A DNA stretch of 64,000 nucleotides from Streptomyces sp. NBRC 110028 (GCF_001417735.1 NZ_BBUZ01000022.1:496001-560000), one strand, 5' to 3'; positions 1 to 8,852 are shown, counted from the stretch's first letter. Translations and numbers: made by a program. Notes: a model not told the origin generated them from the letters alone.

Positions 1-1
1 G

Positions 2-373
2 AACGCCGACATCGGGGCGGGCAACATCCGGTATGCGCTGGTGTTCACCAACAAGGGCAGGAGCGCCTGCACGCTGAACGGATTCCCCGGGGTGTCGCTG
101 CTCGCCAGGGACGGGCAGACGATCGGGAAGGCCGCCGTGCGCGAGGGGGCCCAGGGGAAGCCCGTCACGGTGGCCGCCGGGGGAAGCGCGCACGCCGTGC
201 TGCACACGATCAACGACGGCCTCTCGGACAAGCCGTGCTGGAAGAGCGCCTCCCTGGTGAAGGCCTACCCGCCCGGTTCGAAGGAGGCCATGACCGCGCG
301 GGTCGCCTCGGGGCTGCGGGTGTGCGGGGACGAGTTCACCGTCACGGCTGTCGCTGCCGGGGCCGGTGCGTAG
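2..373 (+). CDS. DUF4232 domain protein, C-terminal part
   Basis: The reading frame is open from the first bases of the window to the TAG at 371-373, so the N-terminus lies outside. The visible 123 residues contain the DUF4232 core: a GAGNIRYALVFTNKG segment, then a CTLNGFPGVSLL segment, and later a conserved cysteine pair (PCW and RVCG). In this family the domain usually follows a lipoprotein or secretion signal and is thought to be extracellular; the signal cannot be checked here. The only internal GTG (position 41) falls inside the domain, so it is not the start. Function is unknown. Confidence 0.8.
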   Translation, partial: NADIGAGNIRYALVFTNKGRSACTLNGFPGVSLLARDGQTIGKAAVREGAQGKPVTVAAGGSAHAVLHTINDGLSDKPCWKSASLVKAYPPGSKEAMTARVASGLRVCGDEFTVTAVAAGAGA

Positions 374-425
374 CCAGGGCCCCCGGGGCGTGGTGGGACC
401 GCCGCTGGAGCGCCGCGAGGAACGG

Positions 426-456
426 ATTTCCCTCAGCGGGGGGAATGACGTAGTGT
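426..456 (+). promoter_or_regulatory. possible promoter of the initiator tRNA
   Basis: TAGTGT at 451-456 is a reasonable -10 element, about 12 bases before the mature tRNA 5' end. A weak TTTCCC near 426-431 is the only -35-like element. This is an assignment by position; the -35 is poor. Confidence 0.3.
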
Positions 457-468
457 TGCATTCATCGA

Positions 469-542
469 CGCGGGGTGGAGCAGCTCGGTAGCTCGCTGGG
501 CTCATAACCCAGAGGTCGCAGGTTCAAATCCTGTCCCCGCTA
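469..542 (+). tRNA. initiator tRNA-fMet (CAT)
   Basis: A 74-base cloverleaf can be drawn. The acceptor 5' strand CGCGGGG pairs with CCCCGC but position 1 C faces T, the unpaired end typical of initiators. The anticodon stem CTGGG/CCCAG holds the three consecutive G-C pairs of initiator tRNAs around loop CTCATAA. The T arm is GCAGG-TTCAAAT-CCTGT. No CCA is encoded. A long palindromic terminator follows. Confidence 0.96.
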
Positions 543-548
543 CTTGAG

Positions 549-586
549 ACGAGGGCCCGGCACCAGATCTGGTGCCGGGCCCTCGT
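549..586 (+). terminator. 38-bp perfect palindrome, tRNA terminator
   Basis: Positions 549-567 (ACGAGGGCCCGGCACCAGA) are exactly the reverse complement of 568-586, so the transcript folds into one uninterrupted hairpin starting seven bases after the tRNA. It has no long T tract, as usual in Streptomyces. Placement directly behind the tRNA makes it the tRNA terminator. Confidence 0.85.
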
Positions 587-631
587 GCGTGCGCCGCGGT
601 GCGCGATTCCGGCCGTCGTGCCGTGATCCGT

Positions 632-1503
632 ATGACTGATGCTGCACCCGTCCGTCGCTTCTGGCAGGGGCTCGGGCTGCCCGGGATCATCGACGTGCAC
701 ACGCACTTCATGCCGAAGAACGTCCTGGACAAGGTCTGGGCGTACTTCGCGCCGTCGAGCCGCTGGTCGGCATCGAGTGGCCCCTCACCTATCGGGAGGA
801 CGAGGACGAACGCCTCGCGCTCATACGGGGGTTCGGGGTGCGGGCCTTCACCTCGATGGTCTATCCGCACAAGCCCGGTATGGCGGCGTGGCTGAACGAG
901 TGGGCGGCCGGGTTCGCCGCCCGTACGCCCGACTGTCTGCACACGGCGACCTTCTTCCCGGAGCCGGGCGTCGAGGAGTACGTGGGCGCGGCGCTGGACG
1001 GCGGGGCGCGGGTGGTCACGTCGCATGTGCAGGTGGGGGCGTACGACCCGGGCGACGCGCTGCTCGACCCGGTGTGGGGGATGCTCGCCGAGGCCGGGAC
1101 GCCCATCGTCATCCACTGCGGTTCGGGACCGGCGCCCGGCAAGCACACCGGACCCGAACCGGTGGCCCGGCTGCTGGCCCGGCACCCCCGGCTGCGGCTG
1201 GTCGTCGCGCACATGGGACTGCCGGAGTACGCGGACTTCCTGGGGCTCGCGGAGCGGTACGAGGGGGTGCACCTGGACACGACGATGGCCTTCACCGACT
1301 TCTCCGAGGCCCACTGGCCCTTTCCGCCGGAGGAGCGGGGACGGCTCGGTGCGCTGGGCGACCGGGTGCTGTTCGGGAGCGACTTCCCCAACATCCCGTA
1401 CGGGTACGGGCACGCCCTGGAGGCGCTGACCCGGCTGGACCAGGACGACGACTGGCTGCGGGGGGTCTGTCACGGGAACGCGGCGCGGCTGTTCGGCCTG
1501 TGA
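632..1503 (+). pseudogene. amidohydrolase family protein, frameshifted
   Basis: This is a TIM-barrel metal-dependent hydrolase of the amidohydrolase_2 type, split over two frames. From the ATG at 632 the first frame gives the N-terminal metal site (GIIDVHTHFMPKNV) up to VWAYF near 746. The remaining protein is in the frame ending at 1503, beginning AVEPLVGIEWP, with later motifs VVAHMG, FGSDFPNIPYGYG and the family-typical end GNAARLFGL. Restoring one base at about 746-748 (GC to GAC, giving YFDAVEPLVG) joins the halves without loss. Both halves look otherwise well preserved, so this is a recent mutation or a sequencing error. Substrate cannot be predicted. A GTG/ATG start inside the second frame (838) would give a barrel lacking the first metal-binding histidines. 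Confidence 0.8.
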
Positions 1504-1533
1504 CGCGCGTGAGCGGCCCCCCGCAGCGGCGCG

Positions 1534-2415
1534 TCAGCCGTTGCCGAGGGGGAGGGCTTCGGCCAGGGTGCGCCACTCCTGGTGGGGGAGGGTGGTGAAC
1601 GGGGCGGTGTTCACCACCTGGACCGCCAGGTGGTCCGCTCCCGCCGCCAGGAACGTGTCGACGCGGTGCCGGATCGCTTCCGCGTCGCCCAGGGCGAAGA
1701 CGCCCGACAGCAGGCGTTCGCTGCCGCCGTCCGCGAAGTCCTTCTCCTCGAAGCCCAGCCGCAGCAGGTTGTTGGTGTAGTTGGGCAGGGCCAGGTAGCG
1801 GGCCAGGTAGTCGCGGGCGATGGTGCGGGCGCGGTCGAGGTCCGGTTCGAGGACGACCTTGAGGTCCGGGGCGAGCAGCGCCTCGTCGCCCAGGATCTCC
1901 CGCGCCTGCGCCGTGAACTCCGGTGTGACCAGGTACGGATGGGCGCCGGCGGCGCGGTCGCGGGAGAGCTCGAGCATCTTCGGGCCGAGGGCGGCCAGGA
2001 TCCGGCGGGACGCGGGGACCGGGGTCGGGGCGGCGTCCAGGGCCGCCAGGTACTCCCGCATCGCGGAGTAGGGGCGCGCGTACCGCTCACCGGCGAGCGC
2101 GCTGTGACTGACCCCGAGGCCCAGCACGAAGCGCCCGCCGTGGGCCGCGTCGATGGCGGCGTACCGCTCGGCCACGAACGCCGGGTCGTGGTCCCAGATG
2201 CTGAGGATGCCGGTCGCGACGGTGATCCGGCCGGTGGCCTCCAGGAGCGCCCCGGCCTGGTCCGGGCTGGGGCTGCCGCCGAGCCAGAGGGTGCCGTACC
2301 CCAGCTCCTCCAGCTCGGCCGCCGCCTCGCCGACCTGCTGTGCCGATAGGGAGTCCGTGACCCGCAGGGCCGCGGTCCAGATGCCGATCTTGCCGAGGGC
2401 GGGTTGAGTAGCCAT
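1534..2415 (-). CDS. LLM-class F420-dependent oxidoreductase
   Basis: This 293-residue protein has the luciferase-like monooxygenase TIM-barrel pattern: LGKIGIWT at the N-terminus, ELEELGYGTLWLGGSP, an ATGILSIW strand, and GRFVLGLGVSHS. The length and motifs fit the subfamily of probable F420-dependent oxidoreductases found in actinobacteria (TIGR03620-like). It would be a soluble enzyme moving hydride to or from F420 or flavin; the substrate is unknown. It is convergent with the broken amidohydrolase and divergent from the response regulator at 2653. The ATG at 2415 is preceded by a short GGA. Confidence 0.85.
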   Translation of the reverse strand: MATQPALGKIGIWTAALRVTDSLSAQQVGEAAAELEELGYGTLWLGGSPSPDQAGALLEATGRITVATGILSIWDHDPAFVAERYAAIDAAHGGRFVLGLGVSHSALAGERYARPYSAMREYLAALDAAPTPVPASRRILAALGPKMLELSRDRAAGAHPYLVTPEFTAQAREILGDEALLAPDLKVVLEPDLDRARTIARDYLARYLALPNYTNNLLRLGFEEKDFADGGSERLLSGVFALGDAEAIRHRVDTFLAAGADHLAVQVVNTAPFTTLPHQEWRTLAEALPLGNG

Positions 2416-2495
2416 ATTCCTGCGAACCGGAGGGGGATTCCGCCTATTCCCGGGGCCGTCCCAAGGGCCATCCCGGGACCGGGGTCCGGGGCCAG

Positions 2496-2572
2496 GGTCG
2501 GCTCCGGGGCCGGGTTCGGGGCCGGGGCCAGGGGTCGGCTCCGGGGCCGGACCCGGAGCCGGGTTCGGGGCC
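2496..2572. repeat. G/C-rich direct repeat between divergent genes
   Basis: Two copies of a GGTCGGCTCCGGGGCCGG core (2496-2513 and 2533-2550) are each followed by GGGTTCGGGGCC-like sequence, in a wider run of CCGGGGCC words from about 2470 to 2585. The region separates the divergent starts at 2415 and 2653. It could form G-rich secondary structure. No clear promoter is seen inside it. Confidence 0.6.
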
Positions 2573-2652
2573 GTTTCGGGGCCATAGGATTCTCAGGTTA
2601 TTCACAGGTACCCGAAAGGAAGCTCTCAGACCGTCGCCGGAAGCTGACGTTC

Positions 2653-3390
2653 ATGATGGCGACCTCGCCCCATGGGCGTACCGAGCTGCTGCGACCGGAC
2701 GGGAGCCCCGTCCGGGTGCTGGTCGTGGACGACGAGTCGGCCCTCGCCGACCTGCTGTCGATGGCCCTGCGCTACGAGGGCTGGGAGGTGCGGACGGCGG
2801 GCGACGGTGCCGAGGCGATCCGTACGACCCGTGAGCTGCGCCCCGACGCGGTCGTCCTCGACGTCATGCTGCCCGACATGGACGGGCTCACCGTCCTGGG
2901 CCGGCTGCGCCGTGAGCTGCCCGAGGTGCCGGTGCTGTTCCTGACCGCCCGGGACGCCGTCGAGGACCGGATCGCCGGGCTGACGGCGGGCGGCGACGAC
3001 TACGTCACCAAGCCGTTCAGCCTGGAGGAGGTCGTCGCCCGGCTGCGCGGGCTGCTGCGCAGGTCGGGGGCGGCAGCCGCGCGCAGCGAATCGGTGCTGG
3101 CCGTCGGTGACCTGGTGCTGGACGAGGACAGCCACGAGGTGTCGCGGGCGGGGCAGGAGATCCACCTCACCGCGACCGAGTTCGAGCTGCTGCGCTATCT
3201 GATGCGCAACCCGCGCCGGGTGCTCAGCAAGGCGCAGATCCTGGACCGGGTGTGGAGTTACGACTTCGGCGGCCAGGCCAACGTCGTCGAGCTGTACATC
3301 TCCTACCTGCGGCGCAAGATCGACGCGGGCCGCAGCCCGATGATCCACACCCGGCGCGGCGCCGGGTATCTGATCAAGCCCGGGGAGTAG
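2653..3390 (+). CDS. OmpR/PhoB-type response regulator
   Basis: This 245-residue regulator has an N-terminal receiver (VRVLVVDDESAL acidic pair, phospho-acceptor Asp70 in LDVMLPDMDG, FLTARD, Lys120 in TKPF) and a C-terminal winged helix (ATEFELLRYLMRNP, YISYLRRKID, RRGAGYLIKP). It would be phosphorylated by the kinase encoded five bases downstream. I chose the ATG at 2653 because GGAAG lies nine bases before it and the upstream open frame is G/C-repeat translation. The targets are unknown; the two glycosyltransferase genes that follow are natural candidates because all four genes are packed together. Confidence 0.93.
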   Translation: MMATSPHGRTELLRPDGSPVRVLVVDDESALADLLSMALRYEGWEVRTAGDGAEAIRTTRELRPDAVVLDVMLPDMDGLTVLGRLRRELPEVPVLFLTARDAVEDRIAGLTAGGDDYVTKPFSLEEVVARLRGLLRRSGAAAARSESVLAVGDLVLDEDSHEVSRAGQEIHLTATEFELLRYLMRNPRRVLSKAQILDRVWSYDFGGQANVVELYISYLRRKIDAGRSPMIHTRRGAGYLIKPGE

Positions 3391-3395
3391 ACACC

Positions 3396-5240
3396 GTGGC
3401 GCACCCGAGCCCGCGCGGCGGGAACAACACCCGGGCCGCCGCCCGGCGGCCCTGGTCGCTGCGCACCCGCCTGGTCGTCTCTGCGGTGTCGCTGATCGCC
3501 GTGGTCTGCGCCGTGATCGGCACGGTCACGACGATCGCCCTGAAGTCGTATCTGGAGGGCCAGGTCGACAACAACCTGCGCTCCTCCGCGGCCGGCGCGA
3601 TGCGCAAGGCGAGCGAGCAGCCGAACTCGATCGATCCGCGCGGACCGGAGAGCATCTTCTTCCTCAACGGGCCCGGGCAGCCCATCGGAACGGCCGGGGC
3701 GCGCCTCGGGACGGACGGAAAGGTGATCAAGTCCGGCAAGAGCAACGACGAGCCGCTGCTGCCGGACTTCTCGAACGCCGCGCAGCGGGTCGACGAGCTG
3801 ACCAGCGGGCAGGAGAAGGCGCTCGCCTCGGTCCCCCGCGACGACACCGTGCACGTCGTCGATCTCCCCGGCCTCGGCAGCTATCGAGCCGTGGCCAAGT
3901 GGAACCCGAGGGACGGCGGGATCATCATGGGCTTCCCGCTCAACCAGACCGAGGACACCGTCAACACCCTCATCCTGGTCGAGGTCTGCGTCGCCGCCGC
4001 CGGGCTGGTCGCGGCCGGGCTCGCCGGGGCCACCATGGTCGGCATCTCGCTGCGCCCGCTGCGCCGGGTGGCCGCGACCGCGACCCGGGTCTCGGAGCTG
4101 CCGCTGCACAGCGGCGAGGTGGCGCTGCGGGAGCGGGTCCCGGCCTCCGAGGCCGATCCGCGGACCGAGGTCGGCCAAGTCGGGGCGGCGCTCAACCGCA
4201 TGCTGGGGCACATCGAATCGGCGCTGGCGGCCCGGCAGGAGAGCGAGACGCGGGTACGGCAGTTCGTCGCCGACGCCAGCCATGAGCTGCGGACCCCGCT
4301 CGCCTCGATCCGCGGCTACGCCGAGCTGACCCGGCGCGGCCGCGAGGAGATCGGGCCCGACACCCGGCATGCGCTGGGCCGCGTGGAGTCCGAGGCCGGG
4401 CGGATGACCGGGCTGGTGGAGGATCTGCTGCTGCTGGCCCGGCTGGACGCCGGGCGGCCCCTGGAGTACGCCGAGGTGGACCTGTCCCCGCTGGTGGTGG
4501 ACGCGGTCAGCGACGCGCGGGCGCTCGGGTCCGACCATCAGTGGCGGCTGGAGCTGCCGGACGAACCCGCGCTCGTCCACGGCGACTCGGCGCGGCTGCA
4601 CCAGGTCCTGGTCAACCTGCTGGGCAACGCCCGTCACCACACCCCGGCCGGGACGACCGTCACCGCGCGCGTGCTGTGGGGCGGCCCGCACACCGCGCCG
4701 CGCCCGTCGCCGTATCCGGCGCCGTACGGCATGGTGCACGGCCCGTCGCACGGACCCCGGAACCATCCGGGCGACGTCCACGGCTTCGGGCCCGGCTCGC
4801 CCCACGCCTTCGGCCACGGCCCAAGCCGGGACTCGCCGGGCCACGGCGCGCCGCCCGGCGGCGGCGGGTCCGGTTCGCTCTACGCGGCGCCGTACGGATC
4901 CCCGTACGCCATGGCGCGGGCGGCCGCGCACCCCGGCACCTCGGGGCCGCGGCGGCCGCCGTCGTACGTCTCGCTGCAGATCGAGGACGACGGCCCGGGC
5001 ATCCCGCCCGATCTGCTGCCGCACGTCTTCGAGCGCTTCGCGCGCGGTGACGCCTCGCGTTCGCGCACCGCGGGCAGCACCGGTCTGGGGCTGGCCATCG
5101 TGCACGCGGTGGTCGCCGCGCACGACGGACAGGTGACGGTGGACAGCGTGCCGGGGCGTACGGTGTTCGGCGTCCACCTCCCTGTTCACCAGGACGTTAC
5201 GCACTCACAGCCAGGTCACAGGCTGACCACACAGCCGTGA
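3396..5240 (+). CDS. membrane sensor histidine kinase with a His/Gly/Pro-rich insert
   Basis: This 614-residue kinase starts at a GTG eight bases after a GGGGAG site that overlaps the end of the regulator gene. It has a first membrane helix (about residues 25-47), an extracellular sensor of about 140 residues, a second helix (about 190-212), HAMP, and a dimerisation box with His296 (DASHELRTPLASI). In the ATPase domain, the N box (NLLGNARHH) and the G1 box (DDGPGIP) are separated by a low-complexity segment of about 95 residues (about 427-521) rich in G, P, S and Y and holding nine histidines. In most kinases this gap is 20-30 residues. The insert lies in the cytoplasm. The signal sensed is unknown. 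Confidence 0.92.
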   Translation: MAHPSPRGGNNTRAAARRPWSLRTRLVVSAVSLIAVVCAVIGTVTTIALKSYLEGQVDNNLRSSAAGAMRKASEQPNSIDPRGPESIFFLNGPGQPIGTAGARLGTDGKVIKSGKSNDEPLLPDFSNAAQRVDELTSGQEKALASVPRDDTVHVVDLPGLGSYRAVAKWNPRDGGIIMGFPLNQTEDTVNTLILVEVCVAAAGLVAAGLAGATMVGISLRPLRRVAATATRVSELPLHSGEVALRERVPASEADPRTEVGQVGAALNRMLGHIESALAARQESETRVRQFVADASHELRTPLASIRGYAELTRRGREEIGPDTRHALGRVESEAGRMTGLVEDLLLLARLDAGRPLEYAEVDLSPLVVDAVSDARALGSDHQWRLELPDEPALVHGDSARLHQVLVNLLGNARHHTPAGTTVTARVLWGGPHTAPRPSPYPAPYGMVHGPSHGPRNHPGDVHGFGPGSPHAFGHGPSRDSPGHGAPPGGGGSGSLYAAPYGSPYAMARAAAHPGTSGPRRPPSYVSLQIEDDGPGIPPDLLPHVFERFARGDASRSRTAGSTGLGLAIVHAVVAAHDGQVTVDSVPGRTVFGVHLPVHQDVTHSQPGHRLTTQP

Positions 5241-5265
5241 CAGCGCCGCTCGCGAATGTCGTTCC

Positions 5266-6564
5266 ATGCGAACCGACACCCCTCTCGAGGCGCCGCCCGA
5301 GACACCCCTGCAGACCTTGCCCGCGCGCCGGCACATCGCGGTCGACCGCAGCCGCCCGGTGCTCGACGTCGTGATCCCCGTCTACAACGAAGAGGCGGAC
5401 CTCGAGCGGTGTGTGCGCCGGCTGCACGACCATCTGACGCGCACCTTCCCCTACCGATTCCGGATCACCATCGCGGACAACGCCAGTACGGACCGCACGC
5501 CCCATGTGGCGGCCTACCTGGACGACACCGTCGAGGAGGTGACGGCGGTCCGGCTGGAGCAGAAGGGCCGCGGGCGGGCGCTGCGCACCGTATGGTCGCT
5601 GTCCGAGGCGCCGGTGCTGGCCTACATGGACGTCGATCTGTCCACCGACCTCAACGCGCTGCTGCCGCTGGTGGCCCCGCTGATCTCGGGCCACTCGGAC
5701 CTGGCGATCGGATCGCGGCTGGCGCGCAGCTCGCGCGTCGTGCGCGGCACCAAGCGGGAGTTCATCTCACGCGCCTACAACCTGATCCTGCGGGGCAGCC
5801 TGGCGGCCCGGTTCTCCGACGCCCAGTGTGGCTTCAAGGCGATCCGCAAGGACGTCGCGGAGCGGCTGCTGCCGATGGTCGAGGACACCGGCTGGTTCTT
5901 CGACACCGAGATGCTGGTGCTGGCCGAGCGGGCGGGGCTGCGCATCCACGAGGTGCCGGTGGACTGGGTCGACGACCCGAACAGCACCGTGCACATCGTG
6001 AAGACCGCCACCGACGACCTGAAGGGCGTCTGGCGGGTGGGGCGCGCACTGGCCACCGGCGCGCTCCCGCTGGACCGGCTGCGCCGCCCGTTCGGTGACG
6101 ATCCGCGTGACCGCGAACTGAGCGGGGTGCCGGGCGGACTGGCCCGCCAGCTCGTCGGGTTCTGCGTGGTGGGCGGGCTGTCCACGCTCGTCTATCTGGC
6201 GCTGTACACGCTCCTCCGGCTCGGTACGGGCCCGCAGGTGGCCAACGCGCTGGCGCTGCTGCTGTCCGCGCTCGGCAACACCGCGGCCAACCGGAGGCTC
6301 ACCTTCGGCGTCCGCGGACGGGACCGGGCCATCCGCCACCAGGCCCAGGGCCTGGTCGTCTTCGGCATCGGCCTCGTGCTGACCAGCGGCTCCCTGGCCG
6401 CCCTGGACACCGCCCCCGGCTCCCCCTCGCACGGCACCGAACTGGCCGTGCTCATCGCGGCCAACCTCGCCGCGACCGTTCTGCGCTTCCTGCTCTTCCG
6501 GGCCTGGGTCTTCCCGTCGGACAGCGGAGCCACCACCGACCACGACCCGAGGACCAACCGATGA
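5266..6564 (+). CDS. GT2 glycosyltransferase fused to a GtrA membrane domain
   Basis: Residues 28-270 are a family 2 glycosyltransferase of the polyprenyl-phosphate sugar synthase type: VIPVYNEEADLERC, ADNASTDRT, the DxD-containing MDVDLSTDL, and QCGFKAI. Residues about 290-425 form a four-helix GtrA-like domain (RQLVGFCVVGGLSTLVYLAL) that may flip or anchor lipid-linked sugar. The likely role is to load a sugar (mannose or glucose) onto polyprenyl phosphate for the membrane transferase encoded next; the two genes overlap by ATGA. It begins 25 bases after the kinase gene. Confidence 0.9.
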   Translation: MRTDTPLEAPPETPLQTLPARRHIAVDRSRPVLDVVIPVYNEEADLERCVRRLHDHLTRTFPYRFRITIADNASTDRTPHVAAYLDDTVEEVTAVRLEQKGRGRALRTVWSLSEAPVLAYMDVDLSTDLNALLPLVAPLISGHSDLAIGSRLARSSRVVRGTKREFISRAYNLILRGSLAARFSDAQCGFKAIRKDVAERLLPMVEDTGWFFDTEMLVLAERAGLRIHEVPVDWVDDPNSTVHIVKTATDDLKGVWRVGRALATGALPLDRLRRPFGDDPRDRELSGVPGGLARQLVGFCVVGGLSTLVYLALYTLLRLGTGPQVANALALLLSALGNTAANRRLTFGVRGRDRAIRHQAQGLVVFGIGLVLTSGSLAALDTAPGSPSHGTELAVLIAANLAATVLRFLLFRAWVFPSDSGATTDHDPRTNR

Positions 6565-8834
6565 CGACGTACGACCACGGCACCCGGGAAGCCGGTGCGC
6601 CGCCGCCCCTTCCCGCCGCCGCTGCCCCCATCGCGCCTGACGTCTCCGATGTCTCCGGCGGCTCGCGCCTGGCGCGGGCCTGGCGGGGCCGTCCGGAGGA
6701 CCCGCGCTGGGCGCGGCCCGCGCTGTGGGCCCTGCTCGCCGCGACCACCGTGCTCTACCTGTGGAGCCTGGGCGCCTCCGGTTACGCGAACCAGTTCTAC
6801 TCGGCCGCCGTGCAGGCGGGCAGCGAGAGCTGGAAGGCGTTCTTCTTCGGCTCCTCGGACGCCGCGAACTCCATCACCGTCGACAAGCCCCCGGCCGCGC
6901 TGTGGCCGATGGCCCTCTCGGTGCGCGTCTTCGGCCTCTCCTCCTGGGCGATCCTGATCCCCGAGGCGCTGATGGGCGTCGCGACGGTCGGGGTGCTGTA
7001 CGCGGCCGTACGCCGCCGGTTCAGCGCGGCCGCCGGGCTTATCGCGGGCGGCGCGCTCGCGGTGACCCCGGTCGCGGCGCTGATGTTCCGCTTCAACAAC
7101 CCCGACGCGCTGCTGTGCCTGCTGATGGTCGCGGCCGTCTACTGCGTGCTGCGCGCGCTGGAGGACGCCCGGACGAAGTGGCTGGTGCTGGCCGGAATCT
7201 GCTTCGGCCTCGGCTTCCTCACCAAGACGCTCCAGGCGTGGCTGATCCTGCCCCCGCTCGCGGTGGTGTACGCGGTGTGCGCCCCGGCCCGGCTGGGCCG
7301 GCGGATCGGGCAACTGCTGCTCGCGGGGCTCGCGATGGTGATCTCCGGCGGCTGGTGGGTCGCGATCGTCGAGCTGTGGCCCGCGGCGTCCCGGCCGTAC
7401 ATCGGCGGTTCGCAGAACAACAGCTTCCTGGAGCTGACCTTCGGCTACAACGGCCTGGGCCGCATCAACGGCAACGAGACCGGCAGCGTCGGCGGCGGTG
7501 GCGCGCGCGGCGGTGGCGGCGGGATGTGGGGCGAGAGCGGTATCGACCGGCTCTTCGGCTCCGACATGGGCGGTCAGATCGCCTGGCTGCTGCCCGCGGC
7601 GTTCATCCTGCTGGTGGCGGGGGTGTGGCTGACCTGGCGGGCCCGGCGGACGGACGCCCGGCGTGCCGCGTTCCTGGTCTGGGGCGGGGCGCTGCTGATG
7701 ACGTTCGCGACGTTCAGCTTCATGTCCGGGATCTTCCACCAGTACTACAACATCGCCCTCGCGCCGTACATCGCGGCGATCGTGGGCATGGGCGCGACGC
7801 TGCTGTGGGAGCGGCGGCAGGCCGGGGGCCGCGTCGGCACCGCGGTCTGCGTGGTGCTCGCGGTCACGGTCGCGGTCACGGCCTGGTGGTCGTACGTGCT
7901 GCTGGGCCGGTCCGCGGACTGGCACCCGTGGCTGCGCTGGGCGGTGCTGATCGCCGGTCTCGCGGCCGCGGCCGGGCTGCTGTTCGCGGCGCGGCTGGGG
8001 CGGACGCTCGCGCTGGGCGTGGCCGCGCTCGGTCTCGCGGCGGCGCTGGCCGGGCCGGTGGCGTACACGCTGAACACGGTGGAGACGCCGAAGAGCGGCT
8101 CGATCATCACGGCCGGTCCCACGGTGTCGGACGGCATGGGTGGCGGTCCCGGCGGCGGCCGCCCCGGCGGTGGGCGCATGGGCGGCCCGCCGTGGATGCA
8201 GGGCGGCCAGCAGGGCCAGGGTCAAGGTCAGCAGGGCATGCCGGGCGGTGGTCCCGGTGGCGGCTTCCCGGGCGGCGGGTGGCCGCAGCAGAACGGCACC
8301 GGCACCGGCAACGGCACCGGCACCGGCAACGCCCAAGGGCAGGGCAAGCAGGGCCAGCAGGGCCAGCAGGGGCAGGGCCGGAACGGTCAGCGGGGCATGT
8401 TCCCCGGCGCCATGGGCGAAGGCGGCCGACGCGGTATGGGCGGCGGCATGGTCGGGCTGCTCAACGGCGCGCAGGTCAACGCCAAGGTGAAGGCGAAGCT
8501 GGAGAAGAACGCCGACGACTACACCTGGACCGCGGCGGCCATCGGCTCGCAGAACGCCGCGAGCTACCAGCTCGCCACCCAGGACCCGGTGATGGCCATC
8601 GGCGGCTTCAACGGCAGCGACCCGTCGCCGACTCTCGCCCAGTTCAAGGACTATGTGAAGCAGGGGAAGATCCACTACTTCATCTCCTCGGGCACCGGCA
8701 TGGGCGGCGGCCCGGGCGGCGGTCGCAACGGCACCTCCTCCAAGATCACCACCTGGATCGAGGCGACCTACAAGAAGGTCACCGTGGGCAGCACCACGCT
8801 CTACGACCTGACGCAGAAGAAGTCCTCCAGCTGA
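6561..8834 (+). CDS. GT39/ArnT-type polytopic glycosyltransferase
   Basis: This 757-residue membrane protein has about eleven transmembrane helices and the start of a PMT/ArnT-like enzyme (SLGASGYANQFYSAAVQAG, then VDKPPAALW). Such enzymes move a sugar from a polyprenyl-phosphate donor to an acceptor outside the membrane. Two low-complexity insertions stand out: a glycine run near residues 310-325, and a long Gly/Gln/Pro/Met-rich stretch at about 525-640. The latter splits the extracytoplasmic C-terminal part, after which ordinary folded sequence resumes (AKVKAKLEKNADDYTW). It overlaps the GT2 gene by four bases, so the donor synthase and the transferase are probably co-translated. The acceptor (protein or wall polymer) is unknown. 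Confidence 0.88.
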   Translation: MTTYDHGTREAGAPPPLPAAAAPIAPDVSDVSGGSRLARAWRGRPEDPRWARPALWALLAATTVLYLWSLGASGYANQFYSAAVQAGSESWKAFFFGSSDAANSITVDKPPAALWPMALSVRVFGLSSWAILIPEALMGVATVGVLYAAVRRRFSAAAGLIAGGALAVTPVAALMFRFNNPDALLCLLMVAAVYCVLRALEDARTKWLVLAGICFGLGFLTKTLQAWLILPPLAVVYAVCAPARLGRRIGQLLLAGLAMVISGGWWVAIVELWPAASRPYIGGSQNNSFLELTFGYNGLGRINGNETGSVGGGGARGGGGGMWGESGIDRLFGSDMGGQIAWLLPAAFILLVAGVWLTWRARRTDARRAAFLVWGGALLMTFATFSFMSGIFHQYYNIALAPYIAAIVGMGATLLWERRQAGGRVGTAVCVVLAVTVAVTAWWSYVLLGRSADWHPWLRWAVLIAGLAAAAGLLFAARLGRTLALGVAALGLAAALAGPVAYTLNTVETPKSGSIITAGPTVSDGMGGGPGGGRPGGGRMGGPPWMQGGQQGQGQGQQGMPGGGPGGGFPGGGWPQQNGTGTGNGTGTGNAQGQGKQGQQGQQGQGRNGQRGMFPGAMGEGGRRGMGGGMVGLLNGAQVNAKVKAKLEKNADDYTWTAAAIGSQNAASYQLATQDPVMAIGGFNGSDPSPTLAQFKDYVKQGKIHYFISSGTGMGGGPGGGRNGTSSKITTWIEATYKKVTVGSTTLYDLTQKKSSS

Positions 8835-8852
8835 CGCCTACAGCCCCGCTTC

